Shown here: one piece after another, positions 28,501 through 34,780 of the stretch
Layout: each line of letters starts with the position of its first letter
Numbering within the stretch: position 1 is the stretch's first letter
Assembly (NCBI RefSeq): GCF_013386765.1
Contig: NZ_JACARE010000024.1
Span: 63,294 to 127,293, forward strand
Length of the DNA stretch: 64,000 nt
Source of the DNA: Pseudomonas yamanorum
GTDB lineage: Bacteria > Pseudomonadota > Gammaproteobacteria > Pseudomonadales > Pseudomonadaceae
Direction of reading: 5' to 3'
Notes under the pieces: generated by a model
Seen by the model: the letters and a program-made list of their open reading frames with translations, nothing else
Database searches by the model: none
Told to the model about the DNA's origin: nothing
Made by a program: the position numbers and the translations under genes

Positions 28501-28523
28501 GCGGGGGTAATCGGGTCGGCCAT
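22596..28523 (-). CDS. Giant LRR/NEL-type effector-like protein with DUF6543 N-terminus
   Basis: This is a 1975-residue protein built like the large pseudomonad proteins annotated as dermonecrotic-toxin (DUF6543) plus NEL-type E3 ubiquitin ligase. The N-terminal two thirds fit DUF6543 regions, with YLDAGINATAGQFIALVRRL near residue 190. Residues about 1480-1655 are leucine-rich repeats (VTVLSLKNNRLTELPSHFL, LAVLNLAHNRL). Residues about 1680-1975 resemble NEL. In NEL ligases a Cys-x-Asp motif forms the ubiquitin thioester, but here the matching segment reads FMSGGIDGWLLC, with Gly at about 1778. The ligase may therefore be inactive or shifted to Cys 1785. No signal peptide is seen. It is inserted between cysM and tapT, apart from secretion genes. 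Confidence 0.85.
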   Translation of the reverse strand: MADPITPAALPDTLYEFMMQQRAPLMAEPEWQVLQALDAMRASFDDFFGALNHEERLEYVRLQGAWVEAQKALEQAVLELTDAFRQQALASLRSELKILTGQDIDPSVARIHTRYLQPASRVRRASSGAGGTVEVASITFWDAACMSYDGLTGWSYPGRTGLADASYLDAGINATAGQFIALVRRLDIGGQLKTRLDQALMANAALGSCLMGLATTEFEFALIEALKNTTASRVDRDKYQYVKRALTGEVRWGSMEEMLLFVPHGVDNVSWVPQSLGLTGQYVGPPPGDRLTIPHLVFSVSGCNGAFSFFPNRPGGSLRHHGSHREACQEFHVAFQAFYRSGHVDWLYQMMLLRDCARLKQIVKVTPPPDAGLLAKLLYSLAQAIPRVDGVKQIGYVRTPVEKVPIVSLYDFYVRRSRANLQELANETSGFMTTLIELFQALITEILDVLLIPAPGALKGLGRVRALAMFVAMEQALVEGGALALQGEPGEFLQGLVDVADLLIGSRLHTRLDRSVQRRHQRLFQRLSVPRAGASNHQALTNPQVLERMLGTPDIPARDLDILLDSSATSRQTLNQVWQGVRPSASLTEAVNRFRADRLIEWVAQGADPGVPSLVGAVEVMAPLLTQLDNWPAETALSIENQQGLEVRRYSKMASSPATDVIRVTRLENHQFAYATARRISIDFPQAIAELLPAVFAGGTQPLRQQLAALAKALKIDLFEALTQFADASRSVPGGAGASVRRLLPDSIGHEYPVPAVITQLRALYPELSQARLLEVLREHPLSEHQQTQLLHSQLQPEALYDALRAALQAARRSAIVDGVFHPRRFNRQTQAWAAAFADGVLRDVTGLALVVSPAKQAVPYVSRRAGDQTVVVIDQNRGRFSPFFQGEGLVGAMFTGADSFYQAVLIQLSENDQRRFGVSTQQAITGFRYRVAQALLSNRVSDGSFYPCQRAIEHYASAVDAARLEPQPDALGLYRLGADRYLFLDSAFLKVVQGEPPQPWRVQHPVLKDAYAPVLSHNSAGSWHHEWENPLTWDGHKPFHRLGPLVSTLSPDDIMRIQQISGVSPDILRRMHVRNERPPAVLVETIERFKVHQRVKAGMELGADFFDEVLAEVGAARADALVGRAGLGRAEQIALLEEKVLFSPPTMERYFFKALLHKSELSSDPLAQVVQRHFPGLTAAVAEELVRQTNADEARLLESGRVPWTLTPYVRWWIDYLRKARAFEGVHLPAAASGDSSKLILHTLPYIDGWPNHLRVEVWERGRLIDSIGPVDGSLKRELESVAGQYQAYIPQLNGGRQPIGNLGAFLPALLAALPEFERRVLGYTHASGVEELTLIIGDHLERNREASQALLKIGRNSWRILPRRIADGRIGYPLSGGDELRPMDRAQVVRMRELFPSLTDTEVLDLLLDAGDSFGERKLIIDHLFSERNALNTTLQRWNDEALVSDPDSISAGLRALAVTRIQRCWAREGLTLGVAQELNLDSLDLASLPTLSAHFGHVTVLSLKNNRLTELPSHFLRSFPGLRVLYFNGNRLTRLPSLEGAPYLAVLNLAHNRLKFDLQSELELEALTGLRSLDLSFNPLGQGRQLSFYRLTNLQELSLRAAGLNRLPRGAVALRSLRSFDLRDNQISELAETDLFIYPHVHRGINLRGNPLSLQARQMLRRLGERQGQPDIDFGLWEPAASLDQRANRWLALLPPAEVQGRERDWAALQEQPMADYFFELLGSIAKFPGFVDPEYRAQRENVTRRIWALIDEALFHDGVDMIAYLPAYRFMSGGIDGWLLCLHELELHRLPQQMLAANVQSTGPAFVHYYRALRRIDALNQLIAERFAPQSTGHACTRILSYRIALATSLDLPQVLPERFSASTAIPDAQSVDTLRRAILRQESGINWPARLQRAHHWVTFLERKYTTRFESVLKRFDRALEIATDKVANGLMTEGEYLNYITVLQGARQMAKNTLIEGLTQQEWENFVVG

Positions 28524-28593
28524 TTCCGTGTTCCTGAAAAGGTCAGCCTATCCCGTCACCCGCCGCCTGCGCGGTATCTATGGCGCGTGCACC

Positions 28594-29184
28594 TCAACCA
28601 TGGTTTTTCTCGAAAACCGCTGGCCCCATGGCAGCAATCTGACCGTCGATAAGGGCCTCGAACGGTTTCAGCAGCGGCTCAAATAACGCAGGCGCTTCGA
28701 GCGTCTGCAAGGCTTGAACGATGGCCTCCACCGTCGACAACGCTCCAGGGCCCGGCGCCTTGCGCAAGCGGTAGCGGGACACGGCACCTTCCGCCAGCGT
28801 CACCCGGGGCAACGCCGCCAGCAAGGGATTGAGGTGCAGCAACTTGCGCGCCTTGCGCCAAGTTCCGTCCGGCACCACCAACAACAACGGTTCGTCAGAT
28901 GACGTGTAAGCCTGCAACGGTTGCGCACCCTCGGCAGGGAATAACAAACGCGCCTGGTAGCCCGGAGGGTTTAATAGCGTCTGCATGTCCTCAAAGACCT
29001 CCCCCACCACCAACTGCGCATTCACCAATCCCAGCGCCGCCAACCGCGCCGTATTCAAGGCGTGATTGACCTCACTCGGATGCTGCAACAGCAATACGCG
29101 GGTGCGGCTGTCCAGGCGGGGGATCAGCGCGCACAGGCAATGGGTGGTGGGGCGCAGGCAGCGGGAGCATTGGGGTCTGGACAT
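28594..29184 (-). CDS. tapT: tRNA-uridine aminocarboxypropyltransferase (DTW domain, TapT/YfiP-type)
   Basis: This enzyme forms acp3U in tRNA by transferring the 3-amino-3-carboxypropyl group from S-adenosylmethionine. The N-terminus has a cysteine cluster, PQCSRCLRPTTHCLCALI, probably binding zinc. VLLLQHPSEVNHALNTARLA follows near residue 32, and the diagnostic DTW segment LLVVPDGTWRKARKLL near residue 101. The length is 196 residues. It lies 5 bp after the gbuR stop on the same strand, so it may be read from the gbuR transcript by chance. The exact tRNA position is inferred from the E. coli relative. Confidence 0.88.
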   Translation of the reverse strand: MSRPQCSRCLRPTTHCLCALIPRLDSRTRVLLLQHPSEVNHALNTARLAALGLVNAQLVVGEVFEDMQTLLNPPGYQARLLFPAEGAQPLQAYTSSDEPLLLVVPDGTWRKARKLLHLNPLLAALPRVTLAEGAVSRYRLRKAPGPGALSTVEAIVQALQTLEAPALFEPLLKPFEALIDGQIAAMGPAVFEKNHG

Positions 29185-29189
29185 GGTTT

Positions 29190-30083
29190 TCAGGCCTGGT
29201 TGAGCTGGGCTTTGAGTAAATCGCGGAAGGTCTGGATCAACGGCTCGCGGCTGCGGCCCCGGCGCATGATCATCGAGAACGGCGCCTGGTAACCAAAGGT
29301 CGCCGGCAGCAGCACCCGCAAATCGCCCTTGTCGGCCCAGGCCTGGGCGTAGTGTTCCGGCAAGTAGCCGATGTAGGCGCCGGACAGCACCAGGATCAAT
29401 TGCGCCTCCATACTTTCCACCGTGGCGGCGCTGTGCTTGAAGCCATGGCGCGCCAGTTCGGCCTGGCTCCAGTAGCCGCGGCCAACCATGCGCTGCTGGG
29501 TGATGACTTGCTCAGGGATGCGCCGCTCGTTGAACAACGGGTGGCGGGTGCTGCAATACAGCCAGTGCTGTTCGCGGTAGAGCGGCATATAGATGAGCCC
29601 GCTCATGCGGTTGGAGAAGGCACCGATGGCCAGGTCCAGGCGATTGTCCTGGACCCCCAGCTGCAATTCGTACGGGCTCATCACCGAGAGGTGCAAATGC
29701 ACCGCCGGGTGCTCCTGGCTGTAGGCACCGATCACTTCGGCAAACGGCAGGGCCTTGTCGCTGACGGTGGAGTCGAGCACGCCGAGCTTCAGGGTGCCGC
29801 GCAACTCGCCTTTGAGTGCAGCGGCGTATTGCTCGAAGCCTTCCAGTTCGCCCAACAGACGCAGGGTTTCCTGATGGAACAGCTCGCCCTTGCTGGTAAG
29901 GCTGAACCCGCCCCGCCCGCGATGGCACAGCACCAGGCCCAGCGCGGCTTCCAGCTGGCTCATATAGGTGCTGATGGCCGAGGTGGACAGGTTGAGTTCG
30001 TGCTGAGCATTGGCGAAACCCTGGTGCCGCACGACGCTGACGAAGATGCGCAGGAGTTTCAGGTCGGGCAAGGCGTTGGCCAT
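29190..30083 (-). CDS. gbuR: LysR-family regulator, probable GbuR
   Basis: This is a LysR-type transcription factor with an N-terminal winged helix-turn-helix (LKLLRIFVSVVRHQGFANAQHELNLSTSAIS, about residues 8-38) and a ligand-binding domain. I chose the ATG at 30083 (MANALPDLK) because GGAG lies just upstream; the frame starts six codons earlier. It is divergent from a gbuA-like gene, as gbuR is in Pseudomonas aeruginosa, where it activates guanidinobutyrase for 4-guanidinobutyrate use. A 24-bp palindrome between the two genes is the probable binding site. The ligand is inferred from synteny only. Confidence 0.85.
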   Translation of the reverse strand: MANALPDLKLLRIFVSVVRHQGFANAQHELNLSTSAISTYMSQLEAALGLVLCHRGRGGFSLTSKGELFHQETLRLLGELEGFEQYAAALKGELRGTLKLGVLDSTVSDKALPFAEVIGAYSQEHPAVHLHLSVMSPYELQLGVQDNRLDLAIGAFSNRMSGLIYMPLYREQHWLYCSTRHPLFNERRIPEQVITQQRMVGRGYWSQAELARHGFKHSAATVESMEAQLILVLSGAYIGYLPEHYAQAWADKGDLRVLLPATFGYQAPFSMIMRRGRSREPLIQTFRDLLKAQLNQA

Positions 30084-30107
30084 AAGATCTCCAAGTAACA
30101 CAAAACC

Positions 30108-30192
30108 TGTAGCAGCTTGCCGGCGATGGCATCCACTCGGTGCGCCTGGTACACCGAGGCGCCTGCATCGCTGGCAAGCCAGCGCCTACAGT
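30108..30192. repeat. BIME in the gbuR-gbuA intergenic region
   Basis: Inverted units cctgtagcagcttgccggc and gctggcaagccagcgcctac flank a spacer gatggcatccactcggtgcg...ccgaggcgcctgcatcgc. It lies between the gbuR start (30083) and the operator-like palindrome at 30216. Confidence 0.88.
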
Positions 30193-30215
30193 TGCAGCCG
30201 AGTTTACCTTAAGCG

Positions 30216-30239
30216 TTAGTTTAGAAAAATCTGAACTAA
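30216..30239. promoter_or_regulatory. Palindromic operator, probable GbuR site
   Basis: TTAGTT-t-AGA-aaaa-TCT-g-AACTAA is a 24-bp imperfect palindrome with nine matched pairs. It contains the T-N11-A spacing expected of LysR-type sites and sits 80 bp before gbuA. Binding has not been shown here. Confidence 0.65.
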
Positions 30240-30251
30240 GTATTTGCCCCT

Positions 30252-30289
30252 GCCGATTCTTCCCTTCCCGTGCATTTCGCAGAATCGGC
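30252..30289 (+). promoter_or_regulatory. Hairpin in the gbuA leader
   Basis: GCCGATTCT pairs exactly with AGAATCGGC across a 20-base loop, 30 nt before the gbuA start. If the promoter lies at the palindrome upstream, this is in the 5' untranslated RNA. No T-run follows, so it is not an obvious terminator. It does not match guanidine riboswitch motifs as I know them. Confidence 0.5.
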
Positions 30290-30319
30290 TTCTAATAAAC
30301 AAAACGATGAGGCAATCCC

Positions 30320-31270
30320 GTGGACAAGATTTTCCACCAACCACTGGGCGGCAACGAAATGCCGCGCTTCGCCGGCATCGCCACCATGATGCGTCTTCCC
30401 CATTTGCAATCGGCCAAGGGCCTGGATGCCGCCTTCGTCGGCGTGCCCCTGGACATCGGCACATCCCTGCGTGCCGGCACCCGTTTCGGGCCTCGGGAAA
30501 TCCGCGCCGAATCGGTGATGATCCGCCCTTACAACATGGCCACCGGTGCCGCTCCGTTTGACTCGCTGTCGGTTGCCGACATCGGCGACGTGGCGATCAA
30601 CACCTTCAACCTGCTGGACGCCGTGCGCATCATCGAAGAAGCCTACGACGAGATCCTCGAACACAACGTGATCCCGATGACCCTGGGTGGTGACCACACC
30701 ATCACCCTGCCGATCCTGCGGGCGATCCACAAGAAACACGGCAAGGTCGGTCTGGTGCACATCGATGCCCACGCCGACGTCAACGACCACATGTTCGGCG
30801 AGAAAATCGCCCACGGCACCACCTTCCGCCGGGCGGTGGAAGAAGGCCTGCTGGATTGCGACCGCGTTGTTCAAATCGGCCTGCGGGCCCAGGGCTACAC
30901 CGCCGAAGACTTTAACTGGAGCCGCAAGCAAGGCTTCCGTGTAGTGCAGGCTGAAGAATGCTGGCACCACTCGCTGGCACCCTTGATGGCTGAAGTACGC
31001 GAAAAAGTCGGCGGCGGCCCGGTGTACCTGAGCTTCGACATCGACGGCATCGACCCGGCCTGGGCGCCTGGCACCGGCACCCCGGAAATCGGTGGCTTGA
31101 CCACGATCCAGGCGATTGAAATCATCCGCGGCTGCCAAGGCCTGGATCTGATTGGTTGCGACCTGGTAGAAGTTTCGCCGCCGTACGACACCACCGGCAA
31201 CACCTCGCTGCTGGGCGCCAACCTGCTGTACGAAATGCTCTGCGTACTGCCTGGCGTGGCGCACCGCTGA
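30320..31270 (+). CDS. gbuA: Guanidinobutyrase/agmatinase-family amidinohydrolase GbuA
   Basis: This is a manganese-dependent ureohydrolase that splits a guanidino compound to an amine and urea. Metal ligands are visible: LGGDHTIT with His 126, HIDAHADVND with Asp 149, His 151 and Asp 153, and SFDIDGIDPA with Asp 240 and Asp 242. The start is GTG at 30320, with GAGG 7 nt upstream. The 316 residues are close to the 319 of P. aeruginosa GbuA. Agmatinase, guanidinobutyrase and guanidinopropionase are hard to separate by sequence. The LysR neighbour and the two transporters downstream match the P. aeruginosa gbu locus and favour 4-guanidinobutyrate. Confidence 0.88.
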   Translation: MDKIFHQPLGGNEMPRFAGIATMMRLPHLQSAKGLDAAFVGVPLDIGTSLRAGTRFGPREIRAESVMIRPYNMATGAAPFDSLSVADIGDVAINTFNLLDAVRIIEEAYDEILEHNVIPMTLGGDHTITLPILRAIHKKHGKVGLVHIDAHADVNDHMFGEKIAHGTTFRRAVEEGLLDCDRVVQIGLRAQGYTAEDFNWSRKQGFRVVQAEECWHHSLAPLMAEVREKVGGGPVYLSFDIDGIDPAWAPGTGTPEIGGLTTIQAIEIIRGCQGLDLIGCDLVEVSPPYDTTGNTSLLGANLLYEMLCVLPGVAHR

Positions 31271-31695
31271 TGAACGACCAGGCCGAGGTATTAAAAGCCG
31301 CGGCCGACCTGGTGTCGGCCTTCGCCCGCAATGACCGCGAGGCTTACTTTGGTGCGTTCAGCGCCGACGCCAGCTTCGTGTTCTACACCCTCCCCCAGCC
31401 GCTGCTGAGTCGCGACGCCTACCAGGTGTTGTGGGACAGCTGGCGCCGGGACGAAGGATTCGAGGTGCTGTCCTGCACCTCAAGCAACGCATTCGTCAGC
31501 CTGCAAGGTGACGTCGCGGTATTTGTGCATGACGTGGCCACCGAGCTGCGCATGAACGGGGAGCAATTCTTTAGCCAGGAACGCGAGACCATTGTCTTCA
31601 AACGACAAGGTGATCGCACACAACAAAAAGAAGGCCTGTGGCTGGCCTGTCACGAACATTTGTCCGCTATGCCGGAAGGGCTGCCGCCCCCTTAG
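31270..31695 (+). CDS. NTF2-like (SnoaL/DUF4440-type) protein
   Basis: This is a 141-residue alpha+beta barrel protein of the NTF2-like superfamily. It opens DQAEVLKAAADLVSAFARNDREAYFGAFS, a helix followed by the strand typical of these cone-shaped folds, with SADASFVFYTLP and the later CHEHLSAMP resembling NTF2-like members. The ATG at 31270 overlaps the gbuA stop by one base (TGATG). The longer frame back to 31156 would lie inside gbuA. Tight coupling argues for a role in the same catabolic pathway, perhaps handling a reactive intermediate, but no catalytic residues can be named. Confidence 0.85.
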   Translation: MNDQAEVLKAAADLVSAFARNDREAYFGAFSADASFVFYTLPQPLLSRDAYQVLWDSWRRDEGFEVLSCTSSNAFVSLQGDVAVFVHDVATELRMNGEQFFSQERETIVFKRQGDRTQQKEGLWLACHEHLSAMPEGLPPP

Positions 31696-31716
31696 CCAAT
31701 GTGATCGGAGCTGATC

Positions 31717-33222
31717 ATGAATAATAAAAACAACGAAAATAGTATTCGCAACATAGAAACCAACGGCGTCGAACAGATCCCGGACCACGAACGTACCGCC
31801 GGGCCGAAGGATTTGTTTCGCCTGATTTTCGGCGGCGCCAACACCTTCGCCACCGCCGTGCTGGGGAGCTTTCCGGTGCTGTTTGGCCTGTCGTTCCAGG
31901 CCGGTGTCTGGGCGATTGTGCTGGGCGTGCTGGTGGGGGCGGTTATCCTCGCGCCCATGGGCCTGTTCGGCCCGATCAATGGCACCAACAACGCCGTGTC
32001 TTCCGGTGCGCACTTTGGGGTGCACGGGCGGATTGTCGGCTCGTTCCTGTCGCTGCTGACCGCTATCGCGTTCTTCTCACTGTCGGTGTGGAGTTCAGGC
32101 GATGCGCTGGTGGGCGGTGCGAAACGGCTGGTGGGCTTGCCGGAAACCGACCTGACCCTGGGCCTGGCCTACGGCGTGTTCGCCATTCTCGTACTGACGG
32201 TATGCATCTACGGCTTTCGCTTCATGCTGTGGGTCAACCGTATTGCAGTGTGGGCGGCGAGCCTGCTGTTCCTGCTGGGCATCTTCGCCTTCGCCCCCGC
32301 TTTCGACAGCCACTTCGCCGGCACCGTTGCCCTCGGCCAGACCGGCTTCTGGGCCGCGTTTATCGGTGCGGCACTGGTGGCCATGAGCAACCCGATTTCC
32401 TTCGGTGCGTTCCTCGGTGACTGGTCGCGCTATATCCCGCGGGAAACCTCGAAAGTACGGATCATGCTGGCGGTGGTGTTCGCGCAGATCGCCACCCTGA
32501 TCCCGTTCCTGTTCGGCCTGGCCACGGCGACCATCGTGGCGGTCAAGGCACCGGACTATATCGCGGCCAACAACTACGTCGGCGGCCTGCTGGCGGTGGC
32601 ACCGAGCTGGTTCTTCCTGCCGGTGTGCCTGATCGCGGTAATCGGCGGCATGTCCACCGGCACCACGTCGCTGTATGGCACCGGGCTGGACATGTCCAGC
32701 GTGTTTCCACGGCTGCTGTCACGGGTCAAGGCGACGCTGCTGATCGGGGTGATGTCGATTGCCTTCATCTTTATCGGACGTTTCGCCGCCAACCTGGTGC
32801 AGAGCGTGTCGACCTTCGCCGTGCTGATCATCACCTGCACCACGCCGTGGATGGTGATGATGATCATCGGGCTGATCGTACGCCGGGGTTACTACTGCCC
32901 GGACGACCTGCAAGTGTTCACCCGCGGTGAAACCGGCGGGCGCTACTGGTTCAGCCACGGCTGGAACTGGCGCGGCCTGGGGGCCTGGATCCCGAGTGCG
33001 CTGGTGGGCCTGTGCTTCGTCAACCTGCCGGGGCAGTTTGTCGGGCCGCTGGGCAACCTCGCCGACGGCATCGACATCAGCCTGCCGGTGACCCTTGGCC
33101 TGGCCTCGCTGGTGTACCTGACGCTGCTTCGCGTGTTCCCTGAGCCTGCCTCGGTCTACGGCCCGACTGTGGCGAGGGAGCTTGCTCCCGTTCGACTGCG
33201 CAGCAGTCGCGAGGCCGCCTGA
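31717..33222 (+). CDS. NCS1-family cytosine/purine-type permease
   Basis: This is a polytopic nucleobase:cation symporter-1 family transporter with about 12 membrane segments. Motifs are NGVEQIPDHERTAGPKDLFRL at the N-terminus, MGLFGPINGTNNAVSSGAHFG near residue 90 and ISFGAFLGDWSRYIP near residue 228. It has GGAG 8 nt upstream and starts 21 bp after the NTF2-like gene. In this locus a guanidino compound is a plausible substrate, though the family normally takes nucleobases, allantoin or hydantoin. The last 17 residues (from VARELAPV) are encoded by a REP element, so the native C-terminus has probably been replaced or extended. Confidence 0.88.
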   Translation: MNNKNNENSIRNIETNGVEQIPDHERTAGPKDLFRLIFGGANTFATAVLGSFPVLFGLSFQAGVWAIVLGVLVGAVILAPMGLFGPINGTNNAVSSGAHFGVHGRIVGSFLSLLTAIAFFSLSVWSSGDALVGGAKRLVGLPETDLTLGLAYGVFAILVLTVCIYGFRFMLWVNRIAVWAASLLFLLGIFAFAPAFDSHFAGTVALGQTGFWAAFIGAALVAMSNPISFGAFLGDWSRYIPRETSKVRIMLAVVFAQIATLIPFLFGLATATIVAVKAPDYIAANNYVGGLLAVAPSWFFLPVCLIAVIGGMSTGTTSLYGTGLDMSSVFPRLLSRVKATLLIGVMSIAFIFIGRFAANLVQSVSTFAVLIITCTTPWMVMMIIGLIVRRGYYCPDDLQVFTRGETGGRYWFSHGWNWRGLGAWIPSALVGLCFVNLPGQFVGPLGNLADGIDISLPVTLGLASLVYLTLLRVFPEPASVYGPTVARELAPVRLRSSREAA

Positions 33223-33290
33223 TGAATGGCGTGGAATGGATTGGGGCTGCTGCGCAGCCCAGCGGGAGCAAGCTCCCTCGCCACACAGCC
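33167..33290. repeat. BIME overlapping the NCS1 gene end, GGCGAGGGAGCTTGC type
   Basis: TGTGGCGAGGGAGCTTGCTC inside the coding end faces GAGCAAGCTCCCTCGCCACA in the following gap. Inner arms ctgcgcagcagtcgc and gctgctgcgcagc can also pair. Translation continues through the left unit to TGA at 33220-33222. Confidence 0.92.
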
Positions 33291-33334
33291 CCCTTTAGCC
33301 CCACATAAAAAAGATAAATCGGAGACTCGCCGTC

Positions 33335-34717
33335 ATGGCTTTAGATCTATTCGTCGTCCTCATCTACGCCGCCGGCATGCTGGTGCTCGGCTACTACGGC
33401 ATGCGCCGCGCCAAGACCCATGAAGACTACCTGGTAGCCGGCCGCAACCTCGGCCCGACGCTGTACATGGGCACCATGGCTGCCACCGTGCTGGGCGGAG
33501 CGTCCACCGTCGGCACCGTGCGCCTGGGTTATGTGCATGGCATTTCCGGCTTCTGGCTGTGCGCCGCACTGGGTGCGGGGATCATTGCGCTGAACCTGTT
33601 CCTGGCCAAGCCGCTGCTGAAACTGAAAATCTTCACCGTGACCCAGGTCCTGGAAAAGCGCTACAACCCCATGGCCCGCCAGGCCAGTGCGGTGATCATG
33701 CTGGCCTACGCGCTGATGATCGGTGTGACCTCGATCCTGGCCATCGGCACCGTGCTGCAAGTGCTGTTCGGCCTGCCGTTCTGGATCTCGGTGCTGCTGG
33801 GCGGTGGCGTGGTAGTGGTGTACTCGACCATCGGCGGCATGTGGTCGCTGACCCTGACCGACATCGTGCAGTTCGTGATCAAGACCGTCGGCCTGATGTT
33901 TATCCTGCTGCCTATCTGCCTGTATCGCGTCGGCGGCTGGGATGAATTGGTGGCGAAGCTGCCCGCGTCGAATTTCAGCTTCACTGAAATTGGCTGGGAC
34001 ACCATCATCACCTACTTCATGATCTACTTCTTCGGCATCCTGATCGGCCAGGACATCTGGCAACGGGTGTTCACCGCCCGTGACGAAAAGGTCGCCAAGT
34101 ACGCAGGCACTTTCGCCGGTTTCTACTGCATCCTCTACGGCCTGGCCTGTGCGCTGATCGGCATGGCCGCCCACGTGCTGATCCCGGACCTGGACAACGT
34201 CAACAATGCGTTTGCCGCCATCGTCAAAGTCTCGCTGCCGGACGGTATCCGCGGCCTGGTGATTGCTGCGGCACTGGCCGCAATGATGTCCACCGCCAGC
34301 GCCGGCCTGCTCGCCGCCTCCACCGTACTGACCGAAGACCTGCTGCCGCGCCTGCGGGGCGGCAAACAGTCGAGCCTTAAGATCAACCGCCTGTTTACCT
34401 TGCTGACGGGGATTGCCGTACTGGGTATCGCGCTGGTGGTGACCGACGTGATCAGCGCGCTGACCCTGGCTTACAACCTGTTGGTGGGCGGCATGCTGAT
34501 TCCGCTGATCGGGGCGATTTTCTGGAAACGTGCAACCACTTCCGGGGCAATCACCTCCATGACCCTGGGCTTCGTGACGGCGCTGGTGTTCATGATCAAG
34601 GACGGTTTGGACGCCAATACCCCGATCTATTACAGCCTGGGCGTGGGCCTGGTGAGCTTTGTGGTGGTGAGTTTGCTGTCGCGCCGCCCGGAGGCGGTGG
34701 CGGCGCGGGCGGTCTGA
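33335..34717 (+). CDS. Sodium:solute symporter (SSS family)
   Basis: This is a secondary transporter of the SSS/LeuT-like superfamily with about 13 hydrophobic segments. It begins LDLFVVLIYAAGMLVLGYYGMRRAKTHEDYLVAGRN, the usual SSS N-terminus with the YxVAGR signature. Other conserved pieces are TIGGMWSLTLTDIVQF near residue 165 and ALAAMMSTASAGLLAASTVLTEDL near residue 310, the sodium-binding region. The length is 460 residues. It is the last gene of the gbu unit, followed by a strong terminator. P. aeruginosa also has an SSS gene at this place. The substrate is unknown; an amine or guanidino acid fits the context. Confidence 0.9.
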   Translation: MALDLFVVLIYAAGMLVLGYYGMRRAKTHEDYLVAGRNLGPTLYMGTMAATVLGGASTVGTVRLGYVHGISGFWLCAALGAGIIALNLFLAKPLLKLKIFTVTQVLEKRYNPMARQASAVIMLAYALMIGVTSILAIGTVLQVLFGLPFWISVLLGGGVVVVYSTIGGMWSLTLTDIVQFVIKTVGLMFILLPICLYRVGGWDELVAKLPASNFSFTEIGWDTIITYFMIYFFGILIGQDIWQRVFTARDEKVAKYAGTFAGFYCILYGLACALIGMAAHVLIPDLDNVNNAFAAIVKVSLPDGIRGLVIAAALAAMMSTASAGLLAASTVLTEDLLPRLRGGKQSSLKINRLFTLLTGIAVLGIALVVTDVISALTLAYNLLVGGMLIPLIGAIFWKRATTSGAITSMTLGFVTALVFMIKDGLDANTPIYYSLGVGLVSFVVVSLLSRRPEAVAARAV

Positions 34718-34745
34718 ACGAACATTTGAAAGCAGCTTTCTTCAG

Positions 34746-34780
34746 CGGGTGCGACGTCGGATGTCGCACCCGTTTTTTTT
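34746..34780 (+). terminator. Terminator of the gbu transcription unit
   Basis: CGGGTGCGAC and GTCGCACCCG form a 10-bp perfect stem with a seven-base loop, followed by eight T residues. The T-run ends exactly at the last base of the stop codon of the convergent gene at 34780. Confidence 0.93.

Noticed and set aside
30240..30319. Guanidine riboswitch before gbuA
   Set aside because: The leader has a hairpin, but I see no ykkC/mini-ykkC type conserved loops such as ACGR motifs.
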